Source: Hymenobacter sp.
GTDB taxonomy: Bacteria > Bacteroidota > Bacteroidia > Cytophagales > Hymenobacteraceae
Reading direction: 5' to 3'
Assembly: GCA_025362615.1 (NCBI GenBank)
Contig: JANYFQ010000127.1
Span: forward strand, 1 to 12,451
DNA: 12,451 nt
Part shown: positions 1 through 6,893 of the stretch, in pieces
How positions within the stretch are numbered: position 1 is the stretch's first letter
Layout of the letters: every line of letters begins with the position of its first letter
Notes under the pieces: generated by a model
Databases searched by the model: none
Told to the model about the DNA's origin: nothing
The model's input: the letters and a program-made list of their open reading frames with translations, nothing else
Program-made: the position numbers and the translations under genes

Positions 1-353
1 CCAAACAAGAAAAGGAATTGGCACAATTAAAAACTTTCGGCCTCTTCGAGAATTTACCCGATGTAAATATCAAAACTGCCGAACTTAAAACAAAATTTAT
101 TGAGGAAAATATATCTTATCAGTTCACTCTTACTCAGGGAGAGAAAAAAATAAGCCTTCCAAACACTTTCACAATCGAACTCGAGGACAATGGTGGGTTT
201 GTCGTTGGTGCATTTCGAATCGAAAGCTCTCAGCTTATTCAGGGCTTGGACAGCAGTGGGAATATTGGGAGCTACTACTGTAAGGGAAGGGTTCCATTTT
301 CAATAGACAAGTACTCATTAGTGAGTATGTGGAAAATTAGTTGGTCAAAATAA
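1..353 (+). CDS. Unidentified protein, 3' part only, AT-rich
   Basis: The reading frame is open to the left edge of the window, so the true start lies outside; a TTG at 18 is a possible but unsupported start. About 116 C-terminal residues are visible before the TAA at 351-353. The protein is polar with alternating beta-prone stretches (for example YQFTLTQGEKKISL and FTIELEDNGGFVVGAFRIE). It begins with a charged helix-like segment (KQEKELAQLK). I see no signal peptide, membrane segment or catalytic motif, and I do not recognise the family. Its base composition is clearly more AT-rich than everything from 397 onward, with Lys, Ile and Asn codons ending in A or T. This suggests recent acquisition or a different evolutionary history from its neighbours. 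It does not look like a HigB toxin for the HigA-like gene downstream. Real coding status is likely because the frame is long for AT-rich DNA and the composition is protein-like. Confidence 0.6.
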   Translation, partial: KQEKELAQLKTFGLFENLPDVNIKTAELKTKFIEENISYQFTLTQGEKKISLPNTFTIELEDNGGFVVGAFRIESSQLIQGLDSSGNIGSYYCKGRVPFSIDKYSLVSMWKISWSK

Positions 354-396
354 TAATTATAATTTTCATATTTTATTTATATTTACTTTTTCGCCC
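354..396 (+). promoter_or_regulatory. AT-rich spacer with possible -7 elements
   Basis: This 43-bp spacer is almost entirely A/T and separates the AT-rich fragment from the GC-rich HigA-like gene. It holds two near matches to the Bacteroidota -7 element TAnnTTTG: TATATTTA at 378-385 and TACTTTTT at 384-391, each with one mismatch. No clear -33 TTG is present, and the leader would be only a few bases long. Such matches are expected by chance in AT-rich DNA. The assignment to the downstream gene is therefore tentative. Confidence 0.25.
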
Positions 397-771
397 ATGA
401 GTTCGGACGAGGACTTGGCCCACGCGCAACAACGGCTCGATGAGCTTATTGCGCTGGACGCCTACCATTCGGCGGACGCGCAAATCCGCGACGAGTTCGA
501 GGTGCTGACGGCCCTGATTCATTATTACGAACACACCACCACCGACCCCCAAACCTGGAGCCTAGCCGGGGCCGACGTAGTGAGCTTGCTCGAAGAAACG
601 CTGTTGCAGCGGCAGCTTTCGGCGGCGGCGGCGGCGGGGCTGCTCCAGGTTTCGGAAGCGGAGTTGCGGGCGGTGCTGGGCCGGGAGCGGGCGGTTTCGG
701 GGGTGCTGGCCAAGCGGTTGCACCAGCGGCTGGGCATTTCGGCCGAGGCGCTTTTGACGTTGCCGGAATAA
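397..771 (+). CDS. HigA-like antitoxin / HTH regulator (COG5499 type), orphan
   Basis: The 124-residue product has the layout of HigA-like antitoxins of the COG5499 group. An N-terminal helical part (about residues 7-48, with an EVLTALIHYYE segment) is followed by a linker and a C-terminal Xre/Cro-type helix-turn-helix (about residues 62-122). The HTH is recognisable from the spacing of AAGLLQVSEAELRAVLGRERAVS and the closing LHQRLGISAEALL, which matches the family ending 'LH..LGIPAE.LL'. Family members normally bind a HigB-type mRNA interferase and repress their own operon. No HigB-like frame is adjacent: upstream is an unrelated AT-rich fragment and downstream a DUF2442 gene 10 bp away. It may be a solitary regulator, or it may belong with the DUF2442 gene as a two-gene unit. 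The ATG at 397 fits the start of the GC-rich coding pattern; there is no Shine-Dalgarno sequence, as is usual in Bacteroidota. Confidence 0.75.
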   Translation: MSSDEDLAHAQQRLDELIALDAYHSADAQIRDEFEVLTALIHYYEHTTTDPQTWSLAGADVVSLLEETLLQRQLSAAAAAGLLQVSEAELRAVLGRERAVSGVLAKRLHQRLGISAEALLTLPE

Positions 772-781
772 ATCTTACCAA

Positions 782-1027
782 ATGCAACGCTCTTTCCGCC
801 CCACCACCGCCTTGGCCCAATCCGTCGGCTTTGATGCCGACTTGATGCACGTCGAACTCACCGACGGGCGCACGGTGAGCGTGCCGCTGGCGTGGTTTCC
901 GCGGTTGCTGGCGGCGCGGCCGGAGCAGCGGGCGCGGGTGCAAATTGGGGGCGGCGGGCGCGGGCTGCACTGGGACGAACTGGACGAGGACTTGAGCATG
1001 GCGGGGTTGCTGGCGGGCGGGGCGTAG
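782..1027 (+). CDS. DUF2442 domain protein
   Basis: This 81-residue protein covers a complete DUF2442 domain. The family hallmarks are visible in order: a leading strand with V-E-L-T-DGR (about residues 24-30), the conserved VPLAWFPRLLAA (about 34-45) followed by EQR (48-50), and the closing GLHWDELDEDLSMAGLL (about 60-76). The function of DUF2442 is not established. Many copies sit beside small DUF4160 or other toxin/antitoxin-like genes and are suspected to be regulators or antitoxins. Here it starts 10 bp after the HigA-like gene on the same strand, so the two are probably co-transcribed. No DUF4160 partner is visible. Composition matches the rest of the GC-rich window. Confidence 0.85.
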   Translation: MQRSFRPTTALAQSVGFDADLMHVELTDGRTVSVPLAWFPRLLAARPEQRARVQIGGGGRGLHWDELDEDLSMAGLLAGGA

Positions 1028-1060
1028 CGGGGTGGCGGGGGCGGGATGAATTATTCTGGC

Positions 1061-1068
1061 TTTATTTG
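1061..1068 (+). promoter_or_regulatory. Possible -7 element for the Fic-inhibitor gene
   Basis: TTTATTTG differs from the Bacteroidota -7 consensus TAnnTTTG at one position. It lies 26 bp upstream of the ATG at 1094, which would give a leader of roughly 20 bases. There is no convincing -33 TTG at the right distance. It falls in a short AT-richer patch (1048-1080) in otherwise GC-rich DNA, which supports a regulatory role for the patch. If used, it would exclude the alternative ATG at 1046. Confidence 0.3.
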
Positions 1069-1093
1069 CCTTGCCAACCAAAACAACCCGGCC

Positions 1094-1282
1094 ATGAAAC
1101 TACGCGAACGATACCGCCAATTCAGCGACCCGAAAGTGGTGAGGGCCAACATTGTGCGGTCGGTTTATGCTTCTATGGCGTTGGAGAACCAGACGGTTTC
1201 TGTGGAGCGGATTGGGGAGTTGTACGACCAACAACGCCAGGAAACGAAGCTAGGCCAGGGGCGAGAGCAGCCCGAAGATTAG
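1094..1282 (+). CDS. Small Fic-inhibitor (VbhA/YhfG-like antitoxin candidate)
   Basis: This predicted 62-residue protein begins MKLRERYRQF and carries SMALEN at residues 27-32. That matches the Fic-inhibitory helix motif (S/T)-x3-E-(G/N), with Ser27, Glu31 and Asn32 as key positions. In class I Fic systems (VbhA with VbhT, YhfG with E. coli Fic) a separate small antitoxin supplies this glutamate. It displaces the ATP gamma-phosphate by pairing with the Fic-motif arginine. The surrounding helix (VVRANIVRSVYASMALENQ) and the following TVSVERIGEL also resemble the N-terminal inhibitory segment of class II Fic proteins. The Fic gene lies immediately downstream on the opposite strand, and the last 33 bp overlap its 3' end. 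The C-terminal 20 residues are polar and probably disordered. I chose ATG 1094 over ATG 1046 because the extra 16 residues lie over a promoter-like AT patch. The assignment as antitoxin is inference from motif and position. Confidence 0.65.
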   Translation: MKLRERYRQFSDPKVVRANIVRSVYASMALENQTVSVERIGELYDQQRQETKLGQGREQPED

Positions 1283-1834
1283 TTGCGCGAGTTCGTCCAG
1301 GCCGTTTGCGTCGCCGCGTTGGATGGCTTGCAGGTATTTTTTGCGGCTGTCGCCGGCTTCGCGCTGGTAGAGGATGACCTCGGCGTATCCGAAATGGTAC
1401 GCCAAGGCGTTGGTGAGCAGCCGGGCGGTGCGCCCGTTGCCGTTGGTGAACGGATGGATGAACACCAAGCGGTGGTGGGCGTAGGCCAGCACCCGCGCTA
1501 CCTCGGCCGGGGCGGCGGCTTGGGTGTGGGCCATCCGAAAACGTAGCTCGTCCTCGAATTCGTACATCAACTGCGGAATTTTGGCGGGCGGCGGGGGCAA
1601 GTACGCGCCGACGTTGGGGGTGGAAGTGCGCCACTGCCCGGCCCAATCGTAGAGGTGTCCGAAGGTGGTTCGGTGCAGGGTGCGAATGAAGGAAACGGAT
1701 ATTTCCAACGGGTAATCCAACTCGGTGAGCAGGGTTTCGGCGCGGGCTATGCCCGAAGCTTCGGCTTCGTTGATTGCGTGGTGGGTGGTCAGGCCGAGCA
1801 GGTTGTCCTCGGGGGCGTCGGTGTAGTGGCCCAT
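1250..1834 (-). CDS. fic: Fic-family AMP-transferase (putative toxin)
   Basis: The 194-residue product is a single Fic domain with the active-site motif H-P-F-T-N-G-N-G-R-T-A-R at about residues 127-138, numbering from ATG 1834. This matches HxFx(D/N)GNGRxxR: His127 is the general base, Asn131 the usual metal-site position, and the glycine/arginine loop binds the nucleotide phosphates. Upstream are the family-typical TLHRTTFGHLYDWAGQWRT (about 52-70) and the flap region NVGAYLPPP. Fic enzymes usually transfer AMP from ATP to a target hydroxyl, for example on DNA gyrase in class I toxins. No inhibitory S-x3-E-(G/N) helix occurs within this protein, consistent with class I, and such a helix is encoded by the convergent neighbour at 1094-1282. 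The sequence also recalls the 'mobile mystery protein B' group of Fic proteins. ATG 1834 was preferred over a TTG at 1864, whose ten extra residues are Arg-rich and unlike the family. The target is unknown. Confidence 0.9.
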   Translation of the reverse strand: MGHYTDAPEDNLLGLTTHHAINEAEASGIARAETLLTELDYPLEISVSFIRTLHRTTFGHLYDWAGQWRTSTPNVGAYLPPPPAKIPQLMYEFEDELRFRMAHTQAAAPAEVARVLAYAHHRLVFIHPFTNGNGRTARLLTNALAYHFGYAEVILYQREAGDSRKKYLQAIQRGDANGLDELAQLIFGLLSPLA

Positions 1835-1933
1835 GCGGCGGCGGTTGGGGTGGCGAAGGCGCAAGGTATCGTGCCGGAGCCAATGCGACGGCGGCCAGCA
1901 GCCCGAACCCTGGCCGCGCCGCCTTTGCGCCTG

Positions 1934-1941
1934 TATCTTTG
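1934..1941 (+). promoter_or_regulatory. sbcD promoter, -7 element TATCTTTG
   Basis: TATCTTTG is an exact match to the Bacteroidota -7 element TAnnTTTG and sits 55 bp before the TTG start of sbcD. Transcription would start near 1947-1949, giving a leader of about 50 bases. The -33 region is weak: CTG at 1910-1912, about 20 bp upstream, instead of TTG. The element lies outside the Fic gene, in the 162-bp gap between the divergent fic and sbcD genes. It also supports placing the sbcD start at 1997 and not further upstream in the same open frame. Confidence 0.55.
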
Positions 1942-1996
1942 GAATCGTTTTGCTGGGCGGCTTTTTCTATTCCCCTATTCTCCTTTCGAGCACCAC

Positions 1997-3241
1997 TTGA
2001 ACGTACTTCATACCGCCGACTGGCACCTGGGCCAGCGGTTTCAAAACCAGGAGCGGCTGGACGAACACCGCTGCTTCCTGACGTGGCTGACGAAGGCGCT
2101 GGACGAACACGCCGTGGACGTGCTGGTGGTGGCCGGCGACGTGTTTGACACGGGGGTACCGTCGGCGGCGGCGCGGCAGTTGTATTACGATTTTCTGGCG
2201 GGCTTGCAACAGGCGAAAACCTGCCGCGACGTGGTGATTGTGGGCGGCAACCACGACGCGGCGGCCACGCTCAACGCCTCGGCGGGGCTGCTCAAAAGCT
2301 TGCGCGTACACGTAATGGGCGGCGCACCGGCCGCGTTTGAGGACCATTGGCTGGCGCTGCCGCACGGAGCGGCGGTGCCGCGCCTGCTGGTAGCGGCCGT
2401 GCCTTACCTGCGCGACGGCGACGTGCGCCGCCTCGTGCCCGGCGAAACCGCCCCCGAGCGCGAGGCCCGCCTGCGCGACGGCATCGCCGACCACTACCGG
2501 GCCGTGGCCGACGCGGGGCGGCTGTTTTACGGCCAACACGCGGGGCCGGTGCTGGCCACGGGCCACCTGTTTGCGGCCGGCTGCGCCGACAACTTCGACC
2601 ACACCGAACGGCCGTTGAGCATCGGTTCGCTGGGGCAAATTACGGCCGATGCCTTCCCCGAAAGCTTCGATTACGTGGCGCTGGGGCACTTGCACCGGCC
2701 GCAAGTGGTGGGCGGACAAGGGCGGGTGCGGTATTCGGGGGCGCCGGTGCCGCTGTCGTTTTCGGAGGTGGGGCATCCGCAGCAGGTGCTGCTGCTCACG
2801 TTTGGCTCCGGCCCCGGCTGCCCCGAGGTGCGGGCGCTGGATGTGCCCTGCGAACGGCGGTTGCTGCGGCTGAAAGGCACATTGGACGAGGTGTTGCGCG
2901 AAATCGCGGACTTCGACAATTCGGCCTTTCGGCACGAGGCCTGGGCCGAAGTGCTGGTGCGGCCCACGGGGCCGTGGGCCGAAATACAGGAAGCGGTGAA
3001 TGCGGGCTGGCAGGCCACCGGCGGGCGGCTGCGGGTGCTGCATACCAAGGCGTTGCGGGCACATGAAACAGCCGATAACCCCGAAACGGCCACCGCCGCC
3101 ACCGGCCACCTGCCCATGTTGGACGAACTGACCCCGACGGCCGTGTTTGAGCAACTGCTGGCGGGGAGGGACCATGACGAGTTCAGCGAAGCGAAACGGG
3201 AGGAGCTGCGGGGCACGTTTGCGGAATTGCTGCGGGGGTAG
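1997..3241 (+). CDS. sbcD: SbcD, Mre11-type nuclease subunit of SbcCD
   Basis: SbcD is the metal-dependent exo/endonuclease subunit of SbcCD, which trims DNA ends and opens hairpins together with the ATPase SbcC. The 414-residue product has the whole metallophosphoesterase signature in order: Asp8/His10 in HTADWHLG, Asp48 in VVAGDVFDTG, Asn85-His86-Asp87 in GGNHDAA, His190 in ATGHLF, and His231/His233 in ALGHLHRP. A C-terminal capping and SbcC-binding part follows (about 260-414). Length is close to the roughly 400 residues usual for the family. The start is a TTG at 1997: homologues begin a few residues before the HTADWHLG motif, no ATG or GTG is available there, and the -7 element at 1934-1941 fits. 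The frame stays open further upstream to 1655, but that extension is antisense to fic and not family-like. sbcC follows on the same strand after a 202-bp gap containing an inverted repeat, instead of overlapping as in many genomes. Confidence 0.95.
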   Translation: MNVLHTADWHLGQRFQNQERLDEHRCFLTWLTKALDEHAVDVLVVAGDVFDTGVPSAAARQLYYDFLAGLQQAKTCRDVVIVGGNHDAAATLNASAGLLKSLRVHVMGGAPAAFEDHWLALPHGAAVPRLLVAAVPYLRDGDVRRLVPGETAPEREARLRDGIADHYRAVADAGRLFYGQHAGPVLATGHLFAAGCADNFDHTERPLSIGSLGQITADAFPESFDYVALGHLHRPQVVGGQGRVRYSGAPVPLSFSEVGHPQQVLLLTFGSGPGCPEVRALDVPCERRLLRLKGTLDEVLREIADFDNSAFRHEAWAEVLVRPTGPWAEIQEAVNAGWQATGGRLRVLHTKALRAHETADNPETATAATGHLPMLDELTPTAVFEQLLAGRDHDEFSEAKREELRGTFAELLRG

Positions 3242-3311
3242 CGCGGGTTGGGAGCGGTTTCCGAACGGGTGAACGGTTTTTTCCTCACCAGAAAACAACC
3301 TCGGCGAGTTG

Positions 3312-3389
3312 TTCGCGCAAAGCTCGCGGAGTTCGCAAAGCTCATGCGGTCAGTAAAATACTCCGCGAAATCCGCGAGCTTTGCGCGAA
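3312..3389. repeat. 29-bp imperfect inverted repeat between sbcD and sbcC
   Basis: The arms lie at 3312-3340 and 3361-3389. The outer 19 bases (3312-3330 and 3371-3389) are perfectly complementary. After one mismatch a further 5 bp pair, and two more mismatches precede the last pairs beside a 20-bp centre (3341-3360). As DNA it could extrude a cruciform; as RNA it would form a strong hairpin in the sbcD-sbcC intergenic transcript. There is no T-tract directly after it, so it does not look like a standard terminator. Within each arm the words built on CGCGAA, CTCGCGGA and GCAAAGCTC recur, as in dispersed extragenic palindromes. It may be a copy of a genome-wide repeat. Confidence 0.85.
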
Positions 3390-3443
3390 TCACAATTGTT
3401 TGCTAACCTTCGTCCGCGAAACCGTTGTTTTCCCTGTTCATTC

Positions 3444-6400
3444 ATGCGAATAATCTCCATTGCCTGCCGCAACCTGAACTCCTTGCGCGGCACCGAACGG
3501 CACGAACTTGATTTTGAAAAAGCACCGCTGGCGGGCTGTGGGCTGTTTGCCATTCTGGGGCCGACGGGGGCGGGCAAAACCACGCTGCTCGATGCCCTGA
3601 CGCTGGCGCTCTACAACCAGACGCCCCGGCAAAAAAACGCCCAGGCGCTGCTGAGCAACGGCGAAACCGAGGCTTGGGCCGAGGTAGTGTACGAGGTGGA
3701 AGCCGGGCGTTTTTTGAGCAAGTGGAGCGTAAAGCGGGCCAACAGGCACCGGCAACGCGACGGCACCCTGCAAACGGCGGCGATGGAAGTCAGCACCTGG
3801 CCCGATGCGGCGGGGCTGGCGGCGGGCGAGTTGCCGGGCCTCATCGCCCAGAAATCAACCGAAAGCATCCGCAAAAACGTCGAACTCACGGGGCTGGACT
3901 ACGAGCAGTTCACGCGCTCGGTGCTGCTGGCGCAAGGGGGGTTTGCGGAGTTTTTGAAGGCCGACGACAACAAGCGAGCCGGGCTGTTGGAGCGCATGAC
4001 GGGCACCGAAATCTACAAGGAACTCTCGATAAAAGTTCACGAGCGCAAAGCGTTGGAAGAGGCCAACGAGGAGCGGTTGGGCATTCGGCTTGGGGCGATG
4101 CAATTGTTTGACGATGAAACACTGGCGGCCAGGAACGACGAGGCCGCCGGCCTGAAAGAGCGCATCGCCCTGGCGGCCGATGCGGAGGAACAACTCAAGA
4201 AACAGCACGACTGGCACCAGCGCCTGGCCGACCTGGAAGCCCGGCAAACGGCCGCCGCCGAAGCCCTGGCAACCGCCGAAGCGGCCCGCGCCGCCGAGGC
4301 CCCGGCCCTGGCCCGCCTGGCCGCCCACGAGGCCGTGGAGCCGTTTGAGGAACCCTGGCGCACGGCCCAAACCACCGAAAGCCAGGGCCGGGCAGCGGCC
4401 GAAGAGTTTCATAAGCTGGACGCCAAAGCCAAAGCCGCTGCCACGCACTGCGTTGAGGCGGAGAATGTTGTGACGGAAAGCACGACTGAAGCCAAAAGCG
4501 CCGCCGATGCTTTGCTGGCCCACAAACCGGTTCTGGCTGCCGCCCTGGCCCAGTTGCCTCTGCTGGCCAACCTGGGCCAGCAAGTAACCACGGCCGACCA
4601 GGCGCACCAGACCTTGCAAAAGGAATTGGCCAGCGCGGTGCAGCAACTGGCCACGACCGAAGAGACCCTGGAGGCCACCGCCACCGAACGCAACGCACTG
4701 GCCGACTGGCTGCAAGCTCGCGCCGCCGACCACGCCCTCGGCCCCGCCGCCGCCGAAGCCAAGCGCCTGACGGGGCTGCGCGAACGGTTGCTGGCCGACC
4801 ATACCGGACGCAAGGCCGACTTGGTTCCGCTGCAAAGACAACTGAGTGCTGCCTTGGCGCGGGAGGAAAACAACGCCAAAACCGTGGCCCAAACGGCCGA
4901 TGCCTTGCGGCTGCTGGCCGCCGAGGAAACCGCCTTGCACGCCCAACACGCCGCCCAGGCAAAAACCGCTCATGACCAATTCGTTGGGCTGCAAAAATCG
5001 TTGGCCGACGCTCGGGCGGCGGGTCGCCAACTTAATGAGCAGCGCATCGCCAAGGAGCTTTTCGCCCAACACGCTACCGCTTTGCTGCCGGGCCATGCCT
5101 GCCCGTTGTGCGGGTCGCACGAACACCCGGTGCTGCTTGAGGCCGTGGATGCGTCGGAGGAAACCATTGACGCGCTGCAAACCCGCGCCATTGCCGCCGA
5201 CGACCGGGCCACGGCCCTGGCTGCCGAACAAGCCGCCACGCAAAGCCTGCTGGCGCTGCTGCGAAGCGTAGCTGTGCCAGCGCCCGCCCTGGCGCTGGCC
5301 ACCGCCGCGCCCACCGCCGCGCCCACCGCTGCGCCCGATGCTGCCGCCGCCACCCGGAGCGCCACGCGGCTGCTGCACGACCTCAACGCTTTGCCCGCCC
5401 GCCGCACCGGCTTGGAAGGCGAGGGCAAGGCAGCGAACAACGTGGTGCTGGAAACGCGCCTGCAACAAGCGGAATGCCAGCGGCAGATGGACGAAATCAA
5501 AGCCAAAATCGGCGTGTTGGAGGGCGAAGGGCGGACGCTGAAAAACGACCTGAACGCTTTGGCCGCCGCCCATGGCACGACCTTCGTGCCTGACCAAGCA
5601 GGCGCTTTGGAAGCTGGTCTGCGCGAGCGGCTGGCCGTGTTCGAGAAAAAAAACCAGCGCCACGCCACCCTCGAAACCAGCCAGCGCGAGGCCCAAACGG
5701 CCCTGGTCAGTTGGCGCGAGAAGTGCGAAACGCTGGCGCTCGACACCGAAAAAACCCGCCTGGACCACGCCGACCTCGCCGCCGAACACGCCCGTCGGGC
5801 CGCCGCCGTGGCCGCCGCCCACCCGCACTTTGCCTCGCCCGCCGCCGCCCTGGCCCACTACGAAACGGCCGCCGAAAACGCCCGTCAGCGCCTCGAAAAC
5901 CAAACCCAAAGCCTCGCCACGCTAACCGAGCGCCACGCCCAGGCCCTGGCCCGCACCGCCGCCGAAGCCAGCCGCTGCGACGCGGCCCTGGCCGAAGCCA
6001 AAGGCCAGTTCGCAGCCCTCGACGCGGCCCTGGCCGCCGCCGGGCTGCCGCCGCACGGCACCCTGCGCCTGGGGGCCACGCTGCTGCCCGCCCCCGAACG
6101 CCCCCGCCTGCGGGGCCTCAAAACCGCCCTCGACCAAGCCCTGGCCACCGCCCGCACCCTGGCCGCCCAACTCGCCGATGAACTGGCCGCCGCCCAGGCC
6201 GAAGCCCGCAGCGATGCCCCGCCCGAGGCCGTAGAGGCCGATTTGGCCGAGGCCCAGGCCGCCCACCAAGACCTGCGCGACCGGCTGCTGCTGCTCAACA
6301 AAGCCCTGGCCGACGACGCCGTCCACCGCCTGGCCCACGCCAACCTGAGTGAAACCTTGCAGGCCCAAAAGGCCGAAACCCGCCGCTGGCGCGGCCTGCA

Positions 6401-6890
6401 CGACCTCATCGGCCACAGCGAGGGCACCAAGTTCAGCCGCTTCGCCCAAGGGCTGACGCTGGCCCGGCTCGTGGGGCTGGCCAACGAACACCTGCGGCAG
6501 TTCAACGACCGCTACCAACTGGCCCGGCGCGACAGCAACACCCTGGGCCTGCTGGTGGCCGACAGCTACGACGATTGCACCCGCGACGTAAGCACCCTGT
6601 CCGGTGGCGAAACCTTTTTGGTGAGCCTGGCCCTGGCCCTGGGCCTGGCCGAACTGGCCTCGGCCAACGCCGCCCGCCTCGACTCGCTCTTCATCGACGA
6701 AGGCTTCGGCACCCTCGACCCCGACACCCTCGACCAAGCCCTGGCCGCCCTGGGCAGCCTCCGCCGCCGGGGCAAAACCATCGGCATCATCACCCACGTT
6801 CCGCCCGACAGCCTGCGCGACTATATTGACACCCACGTTATTGTGGAGCGCGTGGGGCCGGGAAGCAGCCGGCTGCGGCTGGTGGGGTGA
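3444..6890 (+). CDS. sbcC: SbcC, Rad50-type ATPase subunit of SbcCD
   Basis: The 1,148-residue product is the SMC-like ATPase that controls SbcD. The N-terminal half-ATPase has Walker A GPTGAGKTT at about 39-47 and a Q-loop glutamine at 164 (VLLAQGGFAEFL). A long Ala/Glu/Gln-rich helical region forms the two coiled-coil arms. At their apex is the zinc hook, CPLC (Cys553 and Cys556) in GHACPLCGSHEHP, which dimerises two SbcC molecules through Zn. The C-terminal half-ATPase has the signature LSGGE at 1052-1056, Walker B with catalytic Glu in FIDEGFGTLD (Asp1085, Glu1086), and the His switch in IITHV. It is somewhat longer than E. coli SbcC (1,048), mostly in the coiled-coil and an Ala/Pro-rich insert after the hook. 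ATG 3444 gives the conserved start MRIISIACRNLNSL. The frame is open upstream to 3381, but that part lies across the inverted repeat. The gene ends 3 bp from the convergent methyltransferase gene. Confidence 0.96.
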   Translation: MRIISIACRNLNSLRGTERHELDFEKAPLAGCGLFAILGPTGAGKTTLLDALTLALYNQTPRQKNAQALLSNGETEAWAEVVYEVEAGRFLSKWSVKRANRHRQRDGTLQTAAMEVSTWPDAAGLAAGELPGLIAQKSTESIRKNVELTGLDYEQFTRSVLLAQGGFAEFLKADDNKRAGLLERMTGTEIYKELSIKVHERKALEEANEERLGIRLGAMQLFDDETLAARNDEAAGLKERIALAADAEEQLKKQHDWHQRLADLEARQTAAAEALATAEAARAAEAPALARLAAHEAVEPFEEPWRTAQTTESQGRAAAEEFHKLDAKAKAAATHCVEAENVVTESTTEAKSAADALLAHKPVLAAALAQLPLLANLGQQVTTADQAHQTLQKELASAVQQLATTEETLEATATERNALADWLQARAADHALGPAAAEAKRLTGLRERLLADHTGRKADLVPLQRQLSAALAREENNAKTVAQTADALRLLAAEETALHAQHAAQAKTAHDQFVGLQKSLADARAAGRQLNEQRIAKELFAQHATALLPGHACPLCGSHEHPVLLEAVDASEETIDALQTRAIAADDRATALAAEQAATQSLLALLRSVAVPAPALALATAAPTAAPTAAPDAAAATRSATRLLHDLNALPARRTGLEGEGKAANNVVLETRLQQAECQRQMDEIKAKIGVLEGEGRTLKNDLNALAAAHGTTFVPDQAGALEAGLRERLAVFEKKNQRHATLETSQREAQTALVSWREKCETLALDTEKTRLDHADLAAEHARRAAAVAAAHPHFASPAAALAHYETAAENARQRLENQTQSLATLTERHAQALARTAAEASRCDAALAEAKGQFAALDAALAAAGLPPHGTLRLGATLLPAPERPRLRGLKTALDQALATARTLAAQLADELAAAQAEARSDAPPEAVEADLAEAQAAHQDLRDRLLLLNKALADDAVHRLAHANLSETLQAQKAETRRWRGLHDLIGHSEGTKFSRFAQGLTLARLVGLANEHLRQFNDRYQLARRDSNTLGLLVADSYDDCTRDVSTLSGGETFLVSLALALGLAELASANAARLDSLFIDEGFGTLDPDTLDQALAALGSLRRRGKTIGIITHVPPDSLRDYIDTHVIVERVGPGSSRLRLVG
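5301..5336 (+). repeat. Three 12-bp tandem repeats inside sbcC
   Basis: Three copies of a 12-bp unit (ACCGCCGCGCCC; the third copy has one T for C change) run in frame and encode TAAP three times. They follow an Ala/Pro/Leu-rich stretch and lie about 65 residues after the zinc hook, where a break in the coiled coil would be tolerated. The repeat looks like slippage expansion in GC-rich DNA and should not affect the ATPase core. Confidence 0.8.
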
Positions 6891-6893
6891 GGC

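Noticed and set aside
446..1081. Open frame of 211 codons on the minus strand across the HigA-like and DUF2442 genes
   Set aside because: The product is Pro/Ala/Arg low-complexity sequence, whereas both plus-strand genes match known families.
1655..1996. Upstream extension of the sbcD frame
   Set aside because: It is largely antisense to fic, has no family resemblance, and crosses the promoter element at 1934-1941.
3250..3295. Possible sbcD terminator at GGTGA/TCACC with a T-run
   Set aside because: The stem is only 5 bp with the T-run inside the 12-base loop, so it does not have terminator geometry.
1967..3298. Open frame of 443 codons on the minus strand opposite sbcD
   Set aside because: Its product is low-complexity, rich in His, Arg and Gln, with no recognisable motif. 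It is fully antisense to a clear SbcD gene.
3855..5909. Open frame of 684 codons on the minus strand opposite sbcC
   Set aside because: It is a shadow of GC-rich coding sequence. The protein is Gly/Gln/Val-rich with no domain, while the plus strand encodes complete SbcC motifs.
5922..6836. Gly/Gln-rich minus-strand frame opposite the end of sbcC
   Set aside because: This is the antisense image of the C-terminal ATPase domain, whose LSGGE and Walker B motifs prove the coding strand.
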